NCBI RefSeq assembly: GCF_046244365.1
Contig: NZ_CP176395.1
Span: 8,308,001-8,372,000 of the forward strand
Source of the DNA: Paenibacillus_V sp046244365
GTDB taxonomy: Bacteria > Bacillota > Bacilli > Paenibacillales > NBRC-103111
Direction: 5' to 3'
Length of the DNA stretch: 64,000 bases
Positions within the stretch are counted from its first letter, which is position 1, and every line of letters starts with the position of its first letter. A program made the position numbers and the translations under genes. Below, in pieces: positions 35,035 to 44,098 of this stretch. The notes beneath the pieces were generated by a model. The model did no database searches, was not told the DNA's origin, and worked only from the letters and a program-made list of their open reading frames with translations.

Positions 35035-36492
35035 CTATTTGGTCTGTGCTTCGATTGCTTTCTTCAACAATTCATCCGCTTCCTTCAGCTTCGGTAGAGG
35101 ATCCTGCTTGCCGGAGGCAATTTCCGAGGCCGCGTCGCTCATCACCTTTTTCGCTTGGGCGGCAGCGGGGTCGGTCAAATTCGTAGCGCGGAATTCGCTT
35201 TCGATACGAACCTTATTGCGTTTCATATAATCCAGCAATGCTCTAGGAGCATCCTGAAGCTTGCCGGCGCGAGTCTGGTCATCCGAATAATCCTTGCGAA
35301 TCGGCAGCTGTCCGCCCTTCTCCGCAATGGCCCCCTGGATATCCAAATTCCACAGCCATACGCTGAATTCTTTCGCCCATTTCTTGGTTAGCTCCGGCTT
35401 GGCCGCCCAGATGAAAAAGCCCTCGCTGGTCGTATTTCTGACCCAGATCGTATCGTCCGGACTGTTGCCCATCGGCACCGACATAAATCCCCATTTGAAA
35501 TTTTGCGGCGTCGAATCTTTCATTTCGTTCTGTACCCAAACGCCTGTAGAAACCATGGCGGCTTGATGCTGAAGCACCTGCATTTGCGATTGGGTATGGT
35601 TCAGCGCGGCAACGCCCTCGGGGAAAAATCCCTTCTTGCCAAGCTCATAAATGCGGCTCCAGAGCTCGACGCTTTCAGGTGACATATATAGTGATTGCGT
35701 ATAATTTCTGAAGTTGTCCTCGACCTTATTTAAATTCCCTTTCAAGTTGGCGAGTTCGAACAGCTTATAATCCCCAAAGCCATTCGTAAGGTAGCCGGGG
35801 AACTTGCCGGGATACGTAATCGGAATGATTCCCTTCGCTTTGATGGCTTCGCATAATTCGACGAATTCCTTCCAGGTTTTCGGGTTTTGATTCCAGCCAT
35901 GCTGTTCGAACAAGACTTTGTCGAAGAATAACCCGCCGCCGGAGGAAACGATCGGTACGGCGTACGATTTCCCGAGAAAACGCGGCGCCGAGGCGAATTG
36001 GCCGTCCAGGGACAATTCCTTCAAGGTTTTCCCGTTGCCGTCGTATGCTTTCCGGGCCCAAACGTCATCCTGCGGCTCCAGCTTGCCCGCTTTTACGAGC
36101 GATAGGGCATCCGTAGCGGTGGAGAACATATCGAACATATCGTTATCGTTATTGGCCGACACTTTGGTTGTAATGATTTTCGTCATCTCCGGCGAATAGG
36201 TAACGGCAAAGTCGACATTAGGAAATTTTTTCTTGAACGTGTCAATCGCGTAATCGAAATATTCCCTGCCCATACCGCCTTCGAAAAAGCCGACCTTCAG
36301 CGTCACTTTTTCATCCTTCGGCAGCCCGTTCTCCGCATAAACCTTAGGCTCTGCGGCGGCCGGAGAATTTTTCGCCGCAAGCGGGCTTGCGGAAGGCGAC
36401 TGTTCGTTTTTACCGCTGCAGCCAATCAGCGACAGCGAGGTGGCCAGACAAAAAAGCGATACCCCTATAGCTTTCCAATTGTTGATTTTCAA
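35035..36492 (-). CDS. Sugar-binding lipoprotein of the lyase locus
   Basis: Family 1 extracellular binding protein, 485 residues; signal peptide with lipobox LIGC (Cys25), followed by a flexible Ser/Ala/Pro linker. Carries the oligosaccharides released by the lyase to the MalF/MalG pair. First structural gene after the AraC-type regulator (258 bp gap that contains the regulator's terminator). GGAGGGG precedes the ATG. Confidence 0.9.
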   Translation of the reverse strand: MKINNWKAIGVSLFCLATSLSLIGCSGKNEQSPSASPLAAKNSPAAAEPKVYAENGLPKDEKVTLKVGFFEGGMGREYFDYAIDTFKKKFPNVDFAVTYSPEMTKIITTKVSANNDNDMFDMFSTATDALSLVKAGKLEPQDDVWARKAYDGNGKTLKELSLDGQFASAPRFLGKSYAVPIVSSGGGLFFDKVLFEQHGWNQNPKTWKEFVELCEAIKAKGIIPITYPGKFPGYLTNGFGDYKLFELANLKGNLNKVEDNFRNYTQSLYMSPESVELWSRIYELGKKGFFPEGVAALNHTQSQMQVLQHQAAMVSTGVWVQNEMKDSTPQNFKWGFMSVPMGNSPDDTIWVRNTTSEGFFIWAAKPELTKKWAKEFSVWLWNLDIQGAIAEKGGQLPIRKDYSDDQTRAGKLQDAPRALLDYMKRNKVRIESEFRATNLTDPAAAQAKKVMSDAASEIASGKQDPLPKLKEADELLKKAIEAQTK

Positions 36493-36685
36493 ATCTGCCC
36501 CTCCTTGAAATGCTTGCTCATATTTTCGAAAATGTTATGCTCTGGCGAGCTCGCCGTTTAGACGGCAAGCGATACCTCCTTCCTCGTTCCAGCCAAACGC
36601 CGGTTTCGTGACTTAAGGTATCATGCTGCCTTCGCAGCGTAAATGACCGTTTTTTTTCTGATGGCCAATATTTGCAATCGCCCGA

Positions 36686-36743
36686 TAAAAACAGCCTGAA
36701 TCGGCTCCGCAAGCGCTTTTGGCACATGTCGGAACGATTCAGG
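36686..36743 (-). terminator. Rho-independent terminator of the AraC-type regulator gene
   Basis: CCTGAATCG (36695-36703) pairs with CGATTCAGG (36735-36743); on the minus strand CTGTTTTTATC follows. Separates regulator from the importer genes, which therefore have their own promoter. Confidence 0.78.
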
Positions 36744-36750
36744 CCGGTCG

Positions 36751-38997
36751 TTACATTTCTTCATTGCGAAAATTCCCGGGGGTGGATCCCTTGAGCTTTT
36801 TGAACACGCGGATGAATGTCCGGGCATTCGTATAGCCGACAGCGACCGCAACATCTTGGACGGCTGTCCCGGTATTTTGCAGCAGCTCCTCCGCTTTATC
36901 GATTCTTATCCGGGTCAAATAATCGACGAAATTCACGCCGAACGCTTCCTTGAACAATCTGCTCAGATAGCTGGCATTCAAGCCGAATTCATCGCTCAGA
37001 TGAGACAAGGACAAGTCGGGATTTACAAAATGCTCTTCGATATACTGTTTCGCATTGCGAATCAGTTGATAACTGTTTTTGCTTTCGCGAATCCCGCGAA
37101 TTTGCGCGGAGGCTTCCAGCATTACCCGGAAAATCCCGGCATAAATCTCCGCTGCGGTTTCCTCCTGCTCCAAGATCATTTGCAGCTTCGGATAGGTGTC
37201 GGATTCCCAAATTCCGTGCTGCTCCTCCGGCAATTCCAGCATCTCCTTATGCATGTGATAGAGCAGGTAATTCAGCAGACTGAGCAAATCCTCATGAGCG
37301 AACATACAGGAGTCGAGCGTGTCGCAAAGCTCATGGAATCGTCCCTCCCAATCGCTGTCCCCGGCACGGAAGGATTGGCAGATGGCGCGAATGATATGCA
37401 GCTGCATGAAAATTTCGCCTTGCGGCTTCAACGTCAAATCGCTTGGTATGATTAGCCGGTTCATGCCTAGAGATGATTTGTAATGCAGAGCCTGAAGAGC
37501 GTTTTTATACGTTTCCGAGGTGTCCTCGATGTGTGTGATTCTATTTCCGATGCCGACGGTGACGGTAAAGGACAAATTTTGCTCTACCCAAGTGCGCAGC
37601 TGTTCACACAACTGTATAACGTTCTCGTCCTGTTCGGAGCCCCCGGCATCCTGATAAAAATAAAGGGCGGCCAGTTGATGCCGGCTTACCCATTCCGGCC
37701 AAACGAGGAAAGGGCTGCTCTCGCTAATTTCCATCACGACGGTCCGCAGCGCTTGCTTCAGCAAATATTGGTCCCGGCTGTTATAGCGTGCGACGAAATC
37801 TGCGTAACGATCTATTTCTACAACTACGGCCAAAAAACCCGGATATGTACCGTGAAACCCTAACTGCCTCAGTTCGGACTCCCAACCATCCCTTCGGCTG
37901 CTCGCGGCGCCCTCGATCATATTAAGAAAAACATGAAGCTTACGATAATCGAGATTTTCCTTGTTTTGCTCCTGCAGCAAGCTGGAACGGTCCAGCAATT
38001 GTTCGAACACCGTTTCGATATATTGGAATTCGTCCAATTTGTCCGTATGAGTGACTTGATCTCCTTGTTGCACGGAATAATCGGCAACTTTATCGGCGAA
38101 GTTTCGAATCGGTTTATAATTGCGTCTGGTGGCGTAGACAAGCCATACGATACAAAGCGTTACGACAAGAAAACCGATGGCAATCCATAGATAGAACAGA
38201 GAGGATACCCATTCGGCAATACTGGCTTGATACACACCGCTGCGTAGCGACCATTCGGTATAATCGGAGCGAACGCTCGACCATTGTTTGCCCGAGGGGT
38301 GGGGCGTGCCGGCATTCGTTCCATTCGCCAAATCCCGCGATGCGATCAGGTTTCCCTCCTGATCGACTAAATCGAGGAAATTAAGCGATAAGCTCGACAT
38401 GATGCGCATGTGCTTATTCAGACTGGCTGTATCCACGTTAACGACAATGAGGCTTTTATCTGATAGCTTGGCGAATTTAACCAGAGTAACGACATCCGCA
38501 GGCCGGTCTCCGGTTTCCTTTTGGTATTCCCTTCGCCCCGTCCACTTAAAAGGTGCAAAGTTCGTAACCTGCTGTCCGATAAACTCCCTGTCGCCGAAGT
38601 CAGCCAATCCAACAGATGTCGAGGGCGTAATAATCGTATTATCTTCCAGCCTGTATACATAGAGCGAATGGATCATCGGATTGCCGGCAGCAAGATCGCT
38701 CAGGGCGACAGCGGCCTGATAATCAACATATTGCCTTTGCCCGGCGGGAAGCGGTTCGAATAATCGCTTTATCGGGCCGTTATCCGTAATGGCCTTGCTC
38801 AGCATCGAATCGATGCCGCGCAGCGAAACCTCGACGGACTGCATAATGTCCCGTGAAAGCATTTCATTCGCCCGCAGCGCGGATTTTTTGGACATCTCGC
38901 TTAAAGTCAGATACGTCATCAGCAATAAACTGAGACTGACCACGAATATGATCGGCAGGTAAGAAAGTAGCAATCGGTGAAACCACTTCTTGTGCAT
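36751..38997 (-). CDS. Membrane-anchored AraC-family regulator of the lyase locus
   Basis: 748 residues: helix 1 at about 9-29, extracytoplasmic domain to about 270, helix 2 (LFYLWIAIGFLVVTLCIVWLVY shortened here to about 272-293), HAMP-like linker, and a C-terminal AraC domain (FVNPDLSLSHLSDEFGLN, VQDVAVAVGYTNARTFIRVF). Should sense an external sugar and activate the downstream binding protein, permeases and lyase. CGGAGG stands seven bases before the ATG. Directly upstream lies a decayed second copy of the same kind of gene. Confidence 0.88.
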   Translation of the reverse strand: MHKKWFHRLLLSYLPIIFVVSLSLLLMTYLTLSEMSKKSALRANEMLSRDIMQSVEVSLRGIDSMLSKAITDNGPIKRLFEPLPAGQRQYVDYQAAVALSDLAAGNPMIHSLYVYRLEDNTIITPSTSVGLADFGDREFIGQQVTNFAPFKWTGRREYQKETGDRPADVVTLVKFAKLSDKSLIVVNVDTASLNKHMRIMSSLSLNFLDLVDQEGNLIASRDLANGTNAGTPHPSGKQWSSVRSDYTEWSLRSGVYQASIAEWVSSLFYLWIAIGFLVVTLCIVWLVYATRRNYKPIRNFADKVADYSVQQGDQVTHTDKLDEFQYIETVFEQLLDRSSLLQEQNKENLDYRKLHVFLNMIEGAASSRRDGWESELRQLGFHGTYPGFLAVVVEIDRYADFVARYNSRDQYLLKQALRTVVMEISESSPFLVWPEWVSRHQLAALYFYQDAGGSEQDENVIQLCEQLRTWVEQNLSFTVTVGIGNRITHIEDTSETYKNALQALHYKSSLGMNRLIIPSDLTLKPQGEIFMQLHIIRAICQSFRAGDSDWEGRFHELCDTLDSCMFAHEDLLSLLNYLLYHMHKEMLELPEEQHGIWESDTYPKLQMILEQEETAAEIYAGIFRVMLEASAQIRGIRESKNSYQLIRNAKQYIEEHFVNPDLSLSHLSDEFGLNASYLSRLFKEAFGVNFVDYLTRIRIDKAEELLQNTGTAVQDVAVAVGYTNARTFIRVFKKLKGSTPGNFRNEEM

Positions 38998-39000
38998 ATG

Positions 39001-39282
39001 ACGCCTCCGATATTTATCAGGGTTTGCGGATCGTCTGACGTAAAAAAACGTTTCAGATGCTCGTTTTCTTGAATTTGCTGAACGAGGTATTCGTCAAGGC
39101 TGGCGCGCGCGATGTCGATCTATTGCTTGGCATGCTGGGATAGCACCTCGTTCGCTTTTATTAAGCGGGGTTTTTCGACATTTCGCTAATGGTTAAATAG
39201 GCGACCAACAAAAGGGACGAGCTGATGACGAAAAAACAGGCAAATACGAAAGCAACATCCGATAAAACCAATTTTTCCACAT
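39001..39282 (-). pseudogene. N-terminal remnant of an AraC-type sensor gene
   Basis: AAGGAG and an ATG at 39280-39282 open MWKNWFYRMLLSYLPVF; after a frameshift the reading continues FVISSSLLLVAYLTISEMSK, then after in-frame stops KANEVLSQHAKQ and LDEYLVQQIQENEHLKRFF. These align along the first 75 residues of the intact gene that begins at 38997. The remnant ends exactly where the intact gene starts, so a deletion or recombination joined the two. Confidence 0.8.
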
Positions 39283-39449
39283 AAGCGTCTCCTTCCGGGT
39301 TCCTCTTCTTTGCATCATAATGAAATTCAAGGCGAAATGGCAAGACCCGATTCAAAAGTAATCTCTATTTCATTTCGCGGCGAATCGTATTAACATAGAC
39401 GATGAAAACGAATTCTTTTTGTTAATCGGCCCAGGACGGAGGAGTAAAA

Positions 39450-41024
39450 GTGAAGCGGGTAATGATCGTATCAATCGCCTCAACGGCGATTCTAGGCGGT
39501 ATAGCGGCAGCATTCTTGATGAAACTTGATCTCTTTGTCAGGCGTGAAGACGTTCCGCTACAGTCGAATCCCGGTGAACGGATGTCTTTGCATATCTTCG
39601 TGAGCAGACCTGATTCCGATTCTCTGCCTGCGCCTTCGCTCGATTTCGTCAAACAGGCGATCGAAACGAAGTTCGGCGTCAGATTGCAAGTGACGGCAAC
39701 GGCTGAGGGGGACTATAATACTCGACTGCAAGCTTTGCTTGCCGCAAACGATCCGCCCGACATGTGGCTTGGCCTCGGTTCGGACGGAGGCGCGTCCTAT
39801 GCGCTTGACAACGCTCTTGCGGACATGACGCTGTTCGTTTCGCCAAGCACGATGCCGAATTATTTCAAATATTGGATGAATACAGAAGAGCTGCGCCAAT
39901 ACCAGTTCCACAACAAATTCATGCGCGCGCCGATCCCCTACGACAAACAGTCGAATAGAGCTTACTATATCCGCAAAGACTGGCTGGACCGTCTCGGACT
40001 TCCGATTCCCGATACTTACGATGCCTATGTACGAACGCTTCATGTACTCACCTTCGGCGACCCGGATGGAAACGGAAAAAACGATACGTACGGCTTTACC
40101 GCCTCTGGCGGCGGTTCGAGCTTGTCCACGGATTGGCCGGAATATGTCAAAAACGGGCTATTGTATCCGGCATATTATGACGGAAAAAAACTCGTCATTA
40201 TGCAGATGGACGAACGAGTCGGCCATGTCGTGGACGACATCTTGAAAGTGATGAATGCGGGCGTGGTGGAGCCGGATTGGTTTTTGAACAAACGAAATGA
40301 TGTCGTCGATAAAGCCGTTCGCGGCAAGGTCGGCGTTGTGCTGGGGACTACGGCGGACTTTGCCTACGATTCCAATCCGAACAGCCTCCAGACCCGCAGC
40401 AAAGCCATCGATCCGCATGCGAACTGGGTCCCTTTCAATCCGTTCGGACATGAACCGCTGCAGGCCGCTGTTATGCCGGGCTCTCCGTTCGTATTCTCGA
40501 ATAATGCCGCCGGCCTGAATCCGGATAAACTGAAGCGGCTTGCCGAGATTTTGGACTGGTTATGCGGGGAGGAAGGATTTTTGCTCACCCATTACGGGCT
40601 GGAGGGTAAACATTACACGCGTCAGGGCAATACGATTACGCTGATCCCGTCCGGGATCGAGAACGATATCGTCAAGCAGGGCCGATTTCTCGATATATGG
40701 GGCTTTTTTACCCCGATTTCCCCTCAAGTTTTGGGCCTGAAGGTGATCGATCCGCGGATGACGGCAAGGGACGAGACGATTGCCCGGACGATTGCCGGCA
40801 TTCCCGTGCATGAAGGCGTCGGAACCACGCTGACGCCGCCGCTAGGCGTAAGCGTCGAAACGATGCGCGACAAGCAGAACGAGCTGCAGGTGCGCATGCT
40901 GTTTACGGACAAGTCGGGGAGAAACTGGCCGGAATACCGCAAGGAAATCATGCAAAACTACAACGGCGACGAAATATTCAGACAGTATGAAATCAAAATC
41001 CGCGAGGCACACGAAGGCAAATGA
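39450..41024 (+). CDS. Extracellular sugar-binding protein, LplA-like, no lipobox
   Basis: 524 residues of the family 1 binding proteins with GDPDGNGKNDTYGF (calcium-loop-like, also in the protein at 16431). The N-terminus MKRVMIVSIASTAILGGI is a membrane anchor but has no lipobox cysteine, so it is probably an uncleaved or cleaved non-lipidated form. GTG at 39450 follows GGAGGAG by five bases. It stands without permeases; the next gene, an AraC-type sensor, is broken, so this is probably an orphan left from a larger locus. Confidence 0.85.
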   Translation: MKRVMIVSIASTAILGGIAAAFLMKLDLFVRREDVPLQSNPGERMSLHIFVSRPDSDSLPAPSLDFVKQAIETKFGVRLQVTATAEGDYNTRLQALLAANDPPDMWLGLGSDGGASYALDNALADMTLFVSPSTMPNYFKYWMNTEELRQYQFHNKFMRAPIPYDKQSNRAYYIRKDWLDRLGLPIPDTYDAYVRTLHVLTFGDPDGNGKNDTYGFTASGGGSSLSTDWPEYVKNGLLYPAYYDGKKLVIMQMDERVGHVVDDILKVMNAGVVEPDWFLNKRNDVVDKAVRGKVGVVLGTTADFAYDSNPNSLQTRSKAIDPHANWVPFNPFGHEPLQAAVMPGSPFVFSNNAAGLNPDKLKRLAEILDWLCGEEGFLLTHYGLEGKHYTRQGNTITLIPSGIENDIVKQGRFLDIWGFFTPISPQVLGLKVIDPRMTARDETIARTIAGIPVHEGVGTTLTPPLGVSVETMRDKQNELQVRMLFTDKSGRNWPEYRKEIMQNYNGDEIFRQYEIKIREAHEGK

Positions 41025-41049
41025 GTAGCAATATGGAACGAGGGAAGAC

Positions 41050-41205
41050 ATGCGCACGAACTGGTTCAACAGGCTGCTGATATCGTATCTTCCGTTTTTT
41101 TGGGCGATCAGTTGAACGCTTCTGTCGCTTGCCTATTTGTCGTTGAACGAGATGTCCAAAAGCGCCGTGCGGGCGGCGCTTCGCTATCCAAGATTGACGA
41201 TTGGA
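41050..41205 (+). pseudogene. N-terminal remnant of another AraC-type sensor gene
   Basis: GAGGGAAGAC then ATG: MRTNWFNRLLISYLPFFWAI, a one-base frameshift, then TLLSLAYLSLNEMSKSAVRAA, matching the first 45 residues of the regulator at 36751. Similarity stops near 41185. Follows the binding-protein gene by 25 bp, the normal gene order before truncation. Confidence 0.78.
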
Positions 41206-41217
41206 TGTTTCGAACGG

Positions 41218-41625
41218 TTCTGACGAATACGACGATCAAGCGTTCCTATCAACCTGCTACGCCTAGCTCTTCCTGTAGCATGGCAACTGCCACAAGCCGT
41301 CGCTGTGCTAACGCTACCAAACATCGTCGATCAGTTTACGCCCAATACCGGTCCATCTGTTGCAAATATGCCTTTATCGGCGGTAACGTCAACGGAAACT
41401 AGCGGATCGGATTCCGCTTCAAATACGGCTCCTTCCGGTTTTTCGCCGGATATTTTAACTATAGTATCTTGGATATGGCTGCTGGGAGCAGCATGCTATT
41501 TATCCTGGCGGCTTATCAATTATCGGCTTACATTGCGAAGTTTAAGGGCCTTCTCGCGACCAGTTCATCTGCGACTGAATTGGCATTATCGAACAATGTT
41601 ATACTTTGGAACAGAGATCTATTAA
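41218..41625 (+). pseudogene. Fragment of a BlaR1/MecR1-type (M56) membrane antirepressor
   Basis: Open frame without start: NLLRLALPVAWQLPQ, then VLTLPNIVDQFTPNTG, then a membrane segment ILTIVSWIWLLGAACYLSWR and LINYRLTLRSLR, ending HYRTMLYFGTEIY-stop. This layout fits the N-terminal membrane part of BlaR1-family sensors; the metalloprotease domain (HExxH) is missing. Joined at both ends to unrelated sequence. Confidence 0.6.
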
Positions 41626-41628
41626 ATA

Positions 41629-41843
41629 TTATGACCAGCCGTGTAGATCCGGTAGCCAACCTAAATCAGTTTTAAACGCATTATGTATAGCTAACAACGT
41701 TTCAAAGGATGGGTTGTACTTGTCTTGCTCCAACTCACTTAATGTCGCCTGAGATAAACCAATTAAGCCAGAAAACTCGATTTGATTTAATCGATTTGTG
41801 TTTTTCTTATAAATCTTATACGGTCTCCAACAGAAACTAACAT
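41629..41843 (-). pseudogene. Frameshifted XRE-family DNA-binding protein
   Basis: AAAGGAGAG and ATG open MLVSVGDRIRFIRKT, then a one-base shift near 41800 is needed to continue NRLNQIEFSGLIGLSQATLS and ELEQDKYNPSFETLLAIHNA up to GWLPDLHGWS-stop. With the shift it is a complete HTH_3 (Cro/CI type) protein of about 71 residues. A sequencing error is possible. Its ribosome binding site abuts the T run of a terminator-like hairpin. Confidence 0.75.
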
Positions 41844-41857
41844 TATTTCTCTCCTTT

Positions 41858-41896
41858 AAAAAAAGTCCCGATGACTAATTAATAGTCACCGGGACT
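41858..41896 (-). terminator. Terminator hairpin immediately upstream of the XRE gene
   Basis: AGTCCCG (41864-41870) pairs with CGGGACT (41890-41896), inner TGACTA/TAGTCA; on the minus strand seven T follow and run directly into AAAGGAG of the XRE gene. Either closes an upstream leftward transcript or attenuates the XRE gene. Confidence 0.75.
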
Positions 41897-41946
41897 CGCA
41901 ATGTAGTTATCAACCCTTTAAACATTTCCGAAGAACACTTATTGTA

Positions 41947-42029
41947 ATGAATCAGTTACACACTTTATTGGTCAATTACAAATAATATTGATCAGTTACA
42001 AAGTTTATTGTTTAGTTACCAACAATATT
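41947..42029 (-). mobile_element. Right end of a Tn7-like element (family 2), tandem 20-bp sites
   Basis: Four abutting 20-bp units; on the minus strand AATAAACTTTGTAACTGATC, AATATTATTTGTAATTGACC, AATAAAGTGTGTAACTGATT and a poorer first unit AATATTGTTGGTAACTAAAC. Tandem TnsB-like sites reading this way are the mark of a right end, with the element's body to the left. The expected ACA terminus is degenerate (TCA at 42038-42040). No body is recognisable to the left. Confidence 0.6.
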
Positions 42030-42232
42030 TAACACATTCAATTATTGTCAGAAGAAAATAAAGTATTAGACTGGAGTTGTTGATTTGACGCAGTTTTTGA
42101 GCTAGAAAATCGTCAGCTTTTGAAAAATAAGTTTTAGACTAACTTTTAGAAAATAACATCTAGGGTACAAGGGCTTGAAAAATAAAGTCTTAGACTATTG
42201 CTGATGCATCCTTAATGTTTTTTTCTTCTAAC

Positions 42233-42272
42233 AAAAGTCCCGCAATCACGAGGTAGGCTGCGGGACTTTTTG
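42233..42272. terminator. Hairpin inside the left end of the Tn7-like element
   Basis: AAAAGTCCCGCA pairs with TGCGGGACTTTTT, terminator-like in both directions. It follows the third TnsB-like site and would shield the cargo from outside transcription. The solo end at 24602 has a hairpin at a similar place. Confidence 0.8.
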
Positions 42273-42430
42273 TGTCTTAGTAATGGGAAACTATTGTTTC
42301 ACCTTTTATCTTAAGATAACTGTTCAAGTCGTTTCCCGAGTGGCAAAACAATGCAGGATTAATGAACTGGCTAAAAAGTTTAGGCAAGTAAGTGGGAACA
42401 TAATGAGAAGTTGATTTGCAGGTTTCTCGC

Positions 42431-43790
42431 GGGTCTGTCAAGATCTTTGTGTAAACTCTCTTAAAAAGCTTTCTCCCCGAGGGGAGAAAAAAATTTTAGC
42501 GTAAAAATTGGCCGATGCGGTCGGGAAAGAAGACCGAGAGCTGGAGCAGAATTTGCCCCCAATTTTGAACGCGTCCCGTCCATTTACGTACGACATCCAT
42601 TGTGGCTAGATAGAGCATTTTGAGCAGAGCTTCGTCTGTTGGGAAAATGCTTTTCCCTTTCGTGACCTTACGAAGCTGGCGATGGTAGCTCTCAATCATA
42701 TTAGTGGTGTAGATGAGCTTTCGAAGCTCAGGCGGATACTTGAAAAAGGTGGCCAATTCATCCCAGTTCGATCGCCAGGAACGGATGATCAAAGGATACT
42801 TGCTACCCCAGGCCTCTTCAAATTGGTCAAGTTCCAGCAAAGCCGCTTCTTCCGTTGCTGCTTTGTAAATAGGCTTCAAGGCAGCCGTTACCTTCTTGAG
42901 ATCCTTGTAGGACACATAGCGGGTCGAGTTCCGGATCTGGTGAATGATGCACTTCTGGATTTCAGTCTTGGGATAAGAGGCTGCTATGGCTTGGGAAAAA
43001 CCGGTCAGGTTGTCGACACAAGTGATCAAGATGTCTTGTACGCCGCGGTTCTTCAGATCATTCAGAACGCCGAGCCAGAATTTAGAGGACTCATTCTCGC
43101 CGATCCACATACCGAGGACGTCCTTGTTTCCATCCAGATCAATACCGATAACCATGTAAGAAGCCTTATTTACGATGTGCCCGTCCTGCTTCACTTTGAA
43201 ATGAATGGCATCCAAGAAGACCACAGCGTACACGCTTTGCAAGGGGCGGCTCTGCCATTCTTTAATGAGGGGAACGAGTTTATTGGTGACATTGGAAATC
43301 ATCGTAGGCGACACTTGGGCGCCGTACAACTGCTCGAGGTGATCCTGAATATCTCTCGTGCTGACTCCCTTGGCGTACATGGCAACAATCTGATCCTCAA
43401 TGCCCGTTACAGTCGATTGGTGCTTCTTCACCACAACCGGCTCGAACTCGCCTTGACGGTCCCGTGGAACTTCGATTTCATGTTCCCCGTATTCGCTGAT
43501 GATCGTTTTCTTGCTTTTGCCGTTTCTGCTGTTGGTGGTCTGTTTGTTCTGGACGTCGTGCTTCTCGTACCCTAAATGCGTATCGAGCTCCGCTTCCAAC
43601 ATCTCCTGCAGCGTCTCAGCGAAGAGCTCCTTCAGCGCATTTTGGGCATCTTGTGCCGTTACAAGCTTGTTCTCCTTAATAAATTGCCGTAGCTGTTCCT
43701 TAGACCATAATCCCATGTGTTCTCCCAACCTTTCCTTGTAACTCTTATTTTAAAAGGTTTGAGAGTTTACACAAAGAATTTTACAGCCTC
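42431..43790 (-). mobile_element. IS256-family insertion sequence with intact ends
   Basis: 1360 bp. Terminal inverted repeats GGGTCTGTCAAGATCTTTGT... and (complement of the right end) GAGGCTGTAAAATTCTTTGT..., sharing TCTTTGTGTAAACTCTC exactly. Flanked by an 8-bp direct repeat TTTCTCGC (42423-42430 and 43791-43798). One transposase gene fills it. The clean duplication suggests a recent insertion into the Tn7-like cargo. Confidence 0.92.
42496..43716 (-). CDS. IS256/Mutator-family transposase
   Basis: About 406 residues with the DDE residues in place: VVFLDAIHF, CVDNLTGF and the C-terminal TNMIESYHRQLRK (Glu). Also the family's CIIHQIRNS (C-x2-H). Complete, so probably active. ATG at 43716 follows GGGAG by five bases; a TTG at 43728 is an alternative. 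Confidence 0.93.
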   Translation of the reverse strand: MGLWSKEQLRQFIKENKLVTAQDAQNALKELFAETLQEMLEAELDTHLGYEKHDVQNKQTTNSRNGKSKKTIISEYGEHEIEVPRDRQGEFEPVVVKKHQSTVTGIEDQIVAMYAKGVSTRDIQDHLEQLYGAQVSPTMISNVTNKLVPLIKEWQSRPLQSVYAVVFLDAIHFKVKQDGHIVNKASYMVIGIDLDGNKDVLGMWIGENESSKFWLGVLNDLKNRGVQDILITCVDNLTGFSQAIAASYPKTEIQKCIIHQIRNSTRYVSYKDLKKVTAALKPIYKAATEEAALLELDQFEEAWGSKYPLIIRSWRSNWDELATFFKYPPELRKLIYTTNMIESYHRQLRKVTKGKSIFPTDEALLKMLYLATMDVVRKWTGRVQNWGQILLQLSVFFPDRIGQFLR

Positions 43791-43798
43791 TTTCTCGC

Positions 43799-44098
43799 TA
43801 AAACTGCGGTCCTTTACAAACAACTTCTCATTATCCCGGGCTTCTCATTACCGTTCGATCCTGAGTAGTTACTCTATTCTAATGATAGCACGAGGCAATT
43901 ATACGTATAACTGATGAGAAGCATTGCGCTATTCAGATTACTCCTCTGCGCAAACGAGCACCCGATTCAGATTAGCCAACTCTCGCTTATGCCTCTCCAT
44001 CGTCCACCGCCTGTCCACCGCTGTACGCGAAATTTTCCGTCACATTGCAGCTTCGGCAGTACGCATAACGTACCGCGGTCGCTCTTTACCATTTATCT
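43799..44098. other. Intergenic cargo DNA with AATGAGAAG repeats
   Basis: No gene seen. Before the IS inserted, AATGAGAAGTTG (42402-42413) faced its exact complement CAACTTCTCATT (43821-43832), and a further CTTCTCATTA follows at 43841. This may be the relic of another element's end. Confidence 0.45.
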
